A stretch of 64,000 nt of DNA from assembly GCF_016406305.1 (NCBI RefSeq), contig NZ_CP066369.1:4296501-4360500 (forward strand). Reading direction: 5' to 3'. This DNA comes from Shewanella putrefaciens (lineage in GTDB: Bacteria > Pseudomonadota > Gammaproteobacteria > Enterobacterales > Shewanellaceae). The first letter of the stretch is position 1. Each line of letters opens with the position of its first letter. The notes under the pieces are model-generated. The model saw nothing but the letters and a program-made list of their open reading frames with translations, did no database searches and was not told the origin of the DNA. Below, in pieces: positions 60,276 to 64,000 of this stretch. Both the position numbers and the translations under genes were made by a program.

Positions 60276-62240
60276 TTAGTTAGCTAGGCGATAAAGCTCT
60301 TGCTGGTAGGCTAAACTGCCCCACAAGGCCCAGCTTAGGGCCTTTGTCTCAAGGGCTTGGGCGGAGGGTGGATTAGGCGTTAACTGCTCAGTTTTTTCGT
60401 CATATTTGAAACCCTGTGGTGCTTTTTCGGGTTGCAACACAACCACATCTTTGCCTTCCATCAGGGCGAAGTTTTTATCGTATTGCATTAACGCGCGCCC
60501 CGGCCAATCGTCGCTCACCTGAGTCAGATCGCGACCGAGCATAGGGTAAGAATCTGAAATACCAATTAAAGATAGCAAAGTAGGTGGTAAATCAATTTGA
60601 CTAACAATGCGATGATCGCGCTTAGGTTCAATCGCATCCCCGAGGATCAGCCCAGGAATGCGAAAACGCGATACGGGGACTAAATCCGCCCCGCCCACTC
60701 GGCTGTCATGGTCGGCAACCACAATAAAAATCGTGTCCTTCCAGTAGTCGGCATTTTTAGCGAGTTTGAAAAACTCTCCAATCGCATAATCGGCATATTT
60801 CGCCGCGTTATTACGGGTTTGCTTAGGTTGTTCGTAAAGCTCGATACGTTCATCGGGGAATTCGAACGGATCGTGGTTACTCGAACTAAACACTAAACTA
60901 AAGAATGGCTTACCTTCACTGTGTAGGCGTTCAAACTCGCTATTCGCCTTACGCATTAAGTCTTCATCAGAGGCGCCCCAGGAACCGACAAAGGCGGGAG
61001 ATTTATAGTCCTTTTGATCTATGATGTCGCTAAAACCGTTACCCAAGAAAAAGCTGCGCATATTATCAAAATGGCTTTCACCACCATAGATAAACTGGGT
61101 TGTATAACCATGATTTTTAAGAAGTTCTGCTATGGTAAAAAAGCCAGTTTGACTCTTCCCCAGCTTCACGACGGCGCGCGCGGGTGTGGGGGTAAAGCCC
61201 GTTGTTACCGCTTCGATACCGCGGACGGAGCGAGTGCCTGTGGCGTATAAATTATCGAAATACCAGCCTTCCTTCGATAAGGCATCGATATTCGGTGTCA
61301 GGGGTAATCCCCCTAAACTCCCGACAAAACGGGCACCTAAACTCTCTTGCAGTAGGATCACTAAGTTTTTGGGCTTACCGGTGAAACTCGCTTGGTTAAA
61401 ACTCAGTGAGGGGATATCCGTTGAAGTAAAGGCACTCTCGGGGCGACCGCTTTCCTGCCTGATAGTGGCAATAATTTCGGCATTATCGAGTTTGCCATAC
61501 ACTTTTGATGCATCTTCTTCACTACCCATCTGTTTGATGGCAAACACTAATGAATAGGCGGAGTTAATCACTAACGAGTTCACTAATGGATCGTCGGCAA
61601 AGGCCACCATAGCCGGGTTAATCGGTCTATGGCCTAAGGTTGAACGGGCACCTAATATCGTCACGGCAATAACCAGTACCGCCATCACAGGGCGCCAATA
61701 CCAGCGTGGAAAACGGATATTTTTCGTGAGTTTACCGCTTAAAATCCAGCCACCCCAGAGTGTGCCTATCGTTAATAGCACGGAGAAAATCAGTTCGAGT
61801 TTTCGCCCCGCCCATAACATGGAAATCACTTCTTTAGGGTAAATCAGGTATTCCACATACAAACGATTCGGACGAATGCCGTATTCTTCAATAAAGGCTG
61901 GCGTCGATACTTCGAGGAAGAGAATAATCCACAGGCCAAGGGTCAACCACAGCCTTAGGATAGGTTGCCAAACTCGGCCAATAAGATGATCACCCGAAAA
62001 CAACGCCGTCCCAAGAGCGGCAATACCCCACAGCCAACACAGAGTTGCGATATCGACGCGTAACCCTTGGATTAACAGGTGTGACCAACCGTCGACCGCG
62101 CTTACCCGTTCGGCTTGCCATAGGCCTAAACCGATACGACTCACGCTTGCAATCAACAGAACTAATAGACAAAAAATGAAAATGGCGCGAAAAGGCCCGT
62201 GGGCGCCCTGACGTCCGCGAGTAGATAAACCTGACAGCAT
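60276..62240 (-). CDS. LtaS/sulfatase-family inner membrane enzyme
   Basis: 654 residues. Five N-terminal membrane helices (from AIFIFCLLVLLIASVSRIGLGLW to about LIFSVLLTIGTLWGGWIL and a last one near WYWRPVMAVLVIAVTIL) and a C-terminal periplasmic sulfatase-type domain: NLVILLQESLGARFVGSLGG, catalytic Thr region YATGTRSVRGIEAVTTG, IYGGESHFDNMRSFFLGNGF, FSSSNHDPFEFP and VVADHDSRVGG. Members transfer phosphoglycerol or phosphoethanolamine to periplasmic glucans, lipid A or other acceptors; the acceptor is not known here. Monocistronic, on the far side of the CRISPR array. Confidence 0.92.
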   Translation of the reverse strand: MLSGLSTRGRQGAHGPFRAIFIFCLLVLLIASVSRIGLGLWQAERVSAVDGWSHLLIQGLRVDIATLCWLWGIAALGTALFSGDHLIGRVWQPILRLWLTLGLWIILFLEVSTPAFIEEYGIRPNRLYVEYLIYPKEVISMLWAGRKLELIFSVLLTIGTLWGGWILSGKLTKNIRFPRWYWRPVMAVLVIAVTILGARSTLGHRPINPAMVAFADDPLVNSLVINSAYSLVFAIKQMGSEEDASKVYGKLDNAEIIATIRQESGRPESAFTSTDIPSLSFNQASFTGKPKNLVILLQESLGARFVGSLGGLPLTPNIDALSKEGWYFDNLYATGTRSVRGIEAVTTGFTPTPARAVVKLGKSQTGFFTIAELLKNHGYTTQFIYGGESHFDNMRSFFLGNGFSDIIDQKDYKSPAFVGSWGASDEDLMRKANSEFERLHSEGKPFFSLVFSSSNHDPFEFPDERIELYEQPKQTRNNAAKYADYAIGEFFKLAKNADYWKDTIFIVVADHDSRVGGADLVPVSRFRIPGLILGDAIEPKRDHRIVSQIDLPPTLLSLIGISDSYPMLGRDLTQVSDDWPGRALMQYDKNFALMEGKDVVVLQPEKAPQGFKYDEKTEQLTPNPPSAQALETKALSWALWGSLAYQQELYRLAN

Positions 62241-62402
62241 GTATTACCCCAAAACAATCAATTTCCACTCAGCTTTGGAGTGTCTATTTGAAGAAAACCT
62301 AGGAAGAAGTCGTCCTATGACAACCTATTTGGCTTAAGGTTGCATTAAATTGCCGCCTTTATAGTCTCGATGGTAGCAAAAATGCAACAATTTTATGATT
62401 AG

Positions 62403-62443
62403 CGAGTAAAAAATGCTGACTCGGACACAGGTCTGTCCGAGTC
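62403..62443 (-). terminator. Intrinsic terminator after tex
   Basis: On the minus strand GACTCGGACA, 6-base loop, TGTCCGAGTC followed by AGCATTTTTT; plus-strand arms at 62418-62427 and 62434-62443, T-run complement at 62408-62414. The rest of 62241-62455 shows no gene and should contain the promoter of the LtaS-family gene. Confidence 0.9.
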
Positions 62444-62455
62444 TGGCACTGTCGT

Positions 62456-64000
62456 TTACTTTTTCAGTTTAGCGAAGGCATCGGCAAAGGCGTTACCCAT
62501 GGCCGCATTGGCTGGCGCTTTAGGCGCAGACTTTTGGGTGGGACGCGCCGCAGGTTTTGCCGATTGCGGGGCTTTACCATTATGCGTCTTTGCTGGGTTA
62601 TGGGGTCTTGCCTGCGACTTGCTCTGATCTATCGCTTCATCCAGACGCATACTCAGGCCGATACGGCGGCGCTCGACATCCACCTCCATCACTTTCACTT
62701 TCACTACATCACCGGCTTTCACCACTGTATGTGGGTCGCTGATAAATTTGTCGGTCAGTGAAGAGATATGCACCAGTCCATCCTGATGCACGCCGATATC
62801 GACAAAGGCGCCAAAGTTCGTCACGTTAGTGACCACGCCTTCTAAGATCATCTCAGGTTTTAGATCCTTAAGCTCCTCAACCCCGTCCTTAAACTTAGCG
62901 GTTTTAAACTCACCGCGGGGGTCGCGCCCAGGCTTATCCAGCTCGGCTAAAATGTCCGTTACGGTCGGCAAACCAAACTCGGGGGTAATAAACTCCTTGG
63001 CATTAATGCTTCGCAGCAGATCCGAGTTGCCGATAAGACTCGCCAGCTCCACCTGTTTAGTCTTAGCTATGGTTTCGACTAGCGAATAGGCCTCGGGGTG
63101 CACTGAAGAGGCATCGAGGGGATTGCTGCCTTCACGGATACGCAAAAAGCCCGCGGCTTGCTCATAGGCCTTAGGCCCTAAACGCGGCACTTTAAGCAGC
63201 TCTTTACGGTTGGTAAATTGGCCATTGGCATCGCGGTAATCGACCACATTTTTCGCTAATGTCTTGTTTAAACCCGCCACTTGCGCCAATAAGGGCACAG
63301 AGGCCATATTGAGATCCACACCCACACCGTTTACACAGTCTTCCACCACGGCTTCGAGTGAGCTAGATAACTGGCTCTGGCTAACATCGTGTTGATACTG
63401 CCCCACGCCGATCGATTTAGGCTCGATTTTCACTAACTCGGCCAGCGGATCCTGTAAACGACGGGCGATAGACACAGCGCCGCGAATAGAAACGTCCAGA
63501 TCTGGAAACTCCAGCGCCGCGAGCTCTGACGCCGAATACACAGAGGCGCCCGCTTCACTGACCATGACTTTGGTCAACTGTGGCTGCGACTCTTTAACGC
63601 TGGCAATCAATTCGGCTGCCAGCTTGTCGGTTTCCCGCGAAGCCGTACCGTTACCAATCGCAATCAACTCCACCTTATGCATCTGCACTAAGTTAGCGAG
63701 GGTTCGAATAGACTTGTCCCACAAATTTTGCGGCGCATGGGGGAAGATAGTAGTGTGAGCCACTAATTTGCCGGTGTTATCGACCACGGCAACTTTAACG
63801 CCGGTACGTAATCCGGGGTCGAGTCCCATCGTCGCTTTGGCTCCCGCGGGCGGCGCCATCAGCAAATCCCCTAAATTACGGGCAAACACCTTAATCGCTT
63901 CGGCTTCGGCGCGTTCACGCATTTGCGAAATAAACTCAGTTTCCATTTGCAGGGCGATCTTAATCCGCCAGGTGGCCGTCACGACGGTTTTAAGCCATTG
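62456..64000 (-). CDS. tex: Transcription accessory protein Tex, C-terminal two thirds (cut by window end)
   Basis: The frame is open to the last base, so about 250 N-terminal residues lie outside; the visible part is about 514 residues. Order of domains: YqgF-like RNase H fold (MGLDPGLRTGVKVAVVDNTGKLVAHTTIFPHAPQ, LIAIGNGTASRETD), helix-hairpin-helix region (CVNGVGVDLNMASVPLLAQVAGLNKTLAKNVVDYRDANGQF, LLKVPRLGPKAYEQAAGFLRI), and an S1 RNA-binding domain (ILEGVVTNVTNFGAFVDIGVHQDGLVHISSL), then a low-complexity Lys/Ala/Pro tail. Tex binds RNA/DNA near RNA polymerase and affects transcription and stress tolerance. Followed by a strong terminator. Confidence 0.97.
   Translation of the reverse strand, partial: QWLKTVVTATWRIKIALQMETEFISQMRERAEAEAIKVFARNLGDLLMAPPAGAKATMGLDPGLRTGVKVAVVDNTGKLVAHTTIFPHAPQNLWDKSIRTLANLVQMHKVELIAIGNGTASRETDKLAAELIASVKESQPQLTKVMVSEAGASVYSASELAALEFPDLDVSIRGAVSIARRLQDPLAELVKIEPKSIGVGQYQHDVSQSQLSSSLEAVVEDCVNGVGVDLNMASVPLLAQVAGLNKTLAKNVVDYRDANGQFTNRKELLKVPRLGPKAYEQAAGFLRIREGSNPLDASSVHPEAYSLVETIAKTKQVELASLIGNSDLLRSINAKEFITPEFGLPTVTDILAELDKPGRDPRGEFKTAKFKDGVEELKDLKPEMILEGVVTNVTNFGAFVDIGVHQDGLVHISSLTDKFISDPHTVVKAGDVVKVKVMEVDVERRRIGLSMRLDEAIDQSKSQARPHNPAKTHNGKAPQSAKPAARPTQKSAPKAPANAAMGNAFADAFAKLKK

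Overview
The window looks like a chromosomal segment of a Shewanella species (Gammaproteobacteria, Alteromonadales). The strongest pointer is a CymA-type tetraheme quinol dehydrogenase lying in the gene order ftsX-ftsE-ftsY / rsmD / cymA / plsB / lexA / cox-cta cluster / nfuA / comF / bioH, which I recognise from Shewanella genomes. No tRNA, rRNA, insertion sequence or prophage was seen.

Layout. 1-2508: 3' part of a BvgS-like hybrid sensor kinase whose beginning lies outside the window. 2550-9235 (minus): a chaperone-usher fimbrial locus (major pilin, chaperone, usher, tip adhesin, second chaperone, plus a short pilin-like gene upstream). 9458-10059: two small unrecognised genes. 10282-14696 (minus): rpoH, then the ftsY-ftsE-ftsX cell division/secretion operon; FtsY carries four almost identical 41-residue repeats. 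14910-17462: rsmD, a DUF1145 gene, and a divergent pair of GlxA-type regulator and cysteine hydrolase. 17558-18121: cymA. 18570-24235: copper/silver efflux cluster (Cys/His/Met-rich secreted protein, HMBD protein, CusB, CusA). 24383-30169: RNase T2, VOC protein, aromatic amino acid permease, plsB. 30287-31459: lexA with two SOS boxes and a coupled sulA-like gene. 31862-40648: aa3/caa3-type cytochrome c oxidase (coxB, coxA, ctaG, coxC) with its assembly factors (SURF1, a CX3C membrane protein, ctaA, ctaB, SCO), preceded by an FNR-like site. 40656-48263: polysaccharide deacetylase, MATE pump, S9 peptidase, nfuA, comF, bioH and a Gln-rich protein. 48430-60157: a complete type I-C CRISPR-Cas system. 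60276-62240 (minus): an LtaS/sulfatase-family membrane enzyme. 62456-64000 (minus): the C-terminal part of tex, cut by the window end.

The CRISPR-Cas locus is the main accessory island. A WYL-domain regulator and a hairpin precede cas3-cas5c-cas8c-cas7c, then a second hairpin, then cas4-cas1-cas2, a 180-base leader with a hairpin abutting the first repeat, and an array of 37 complete 33-base repeats plus one 18-base truncated repeat (37 spacers). cas8c has a well-placed internal start for the small subunit Cas11c. Spacers 1 and 14 share 20 bases in opposite orientation, so the same foreign locus was sampled twice on opposite strands.

The other parts form coherent functional blocks: respiration (CymA for anaerobic, Cox for aerobic electron flow, the latter with a probable oxygen-responsive site), envelope and division (FtsEXY, PlsB, SulA-like), copper handling (which fits a copper-containing oxidase nearby), and surface attachment (fimbriae next to a two-component sensor).
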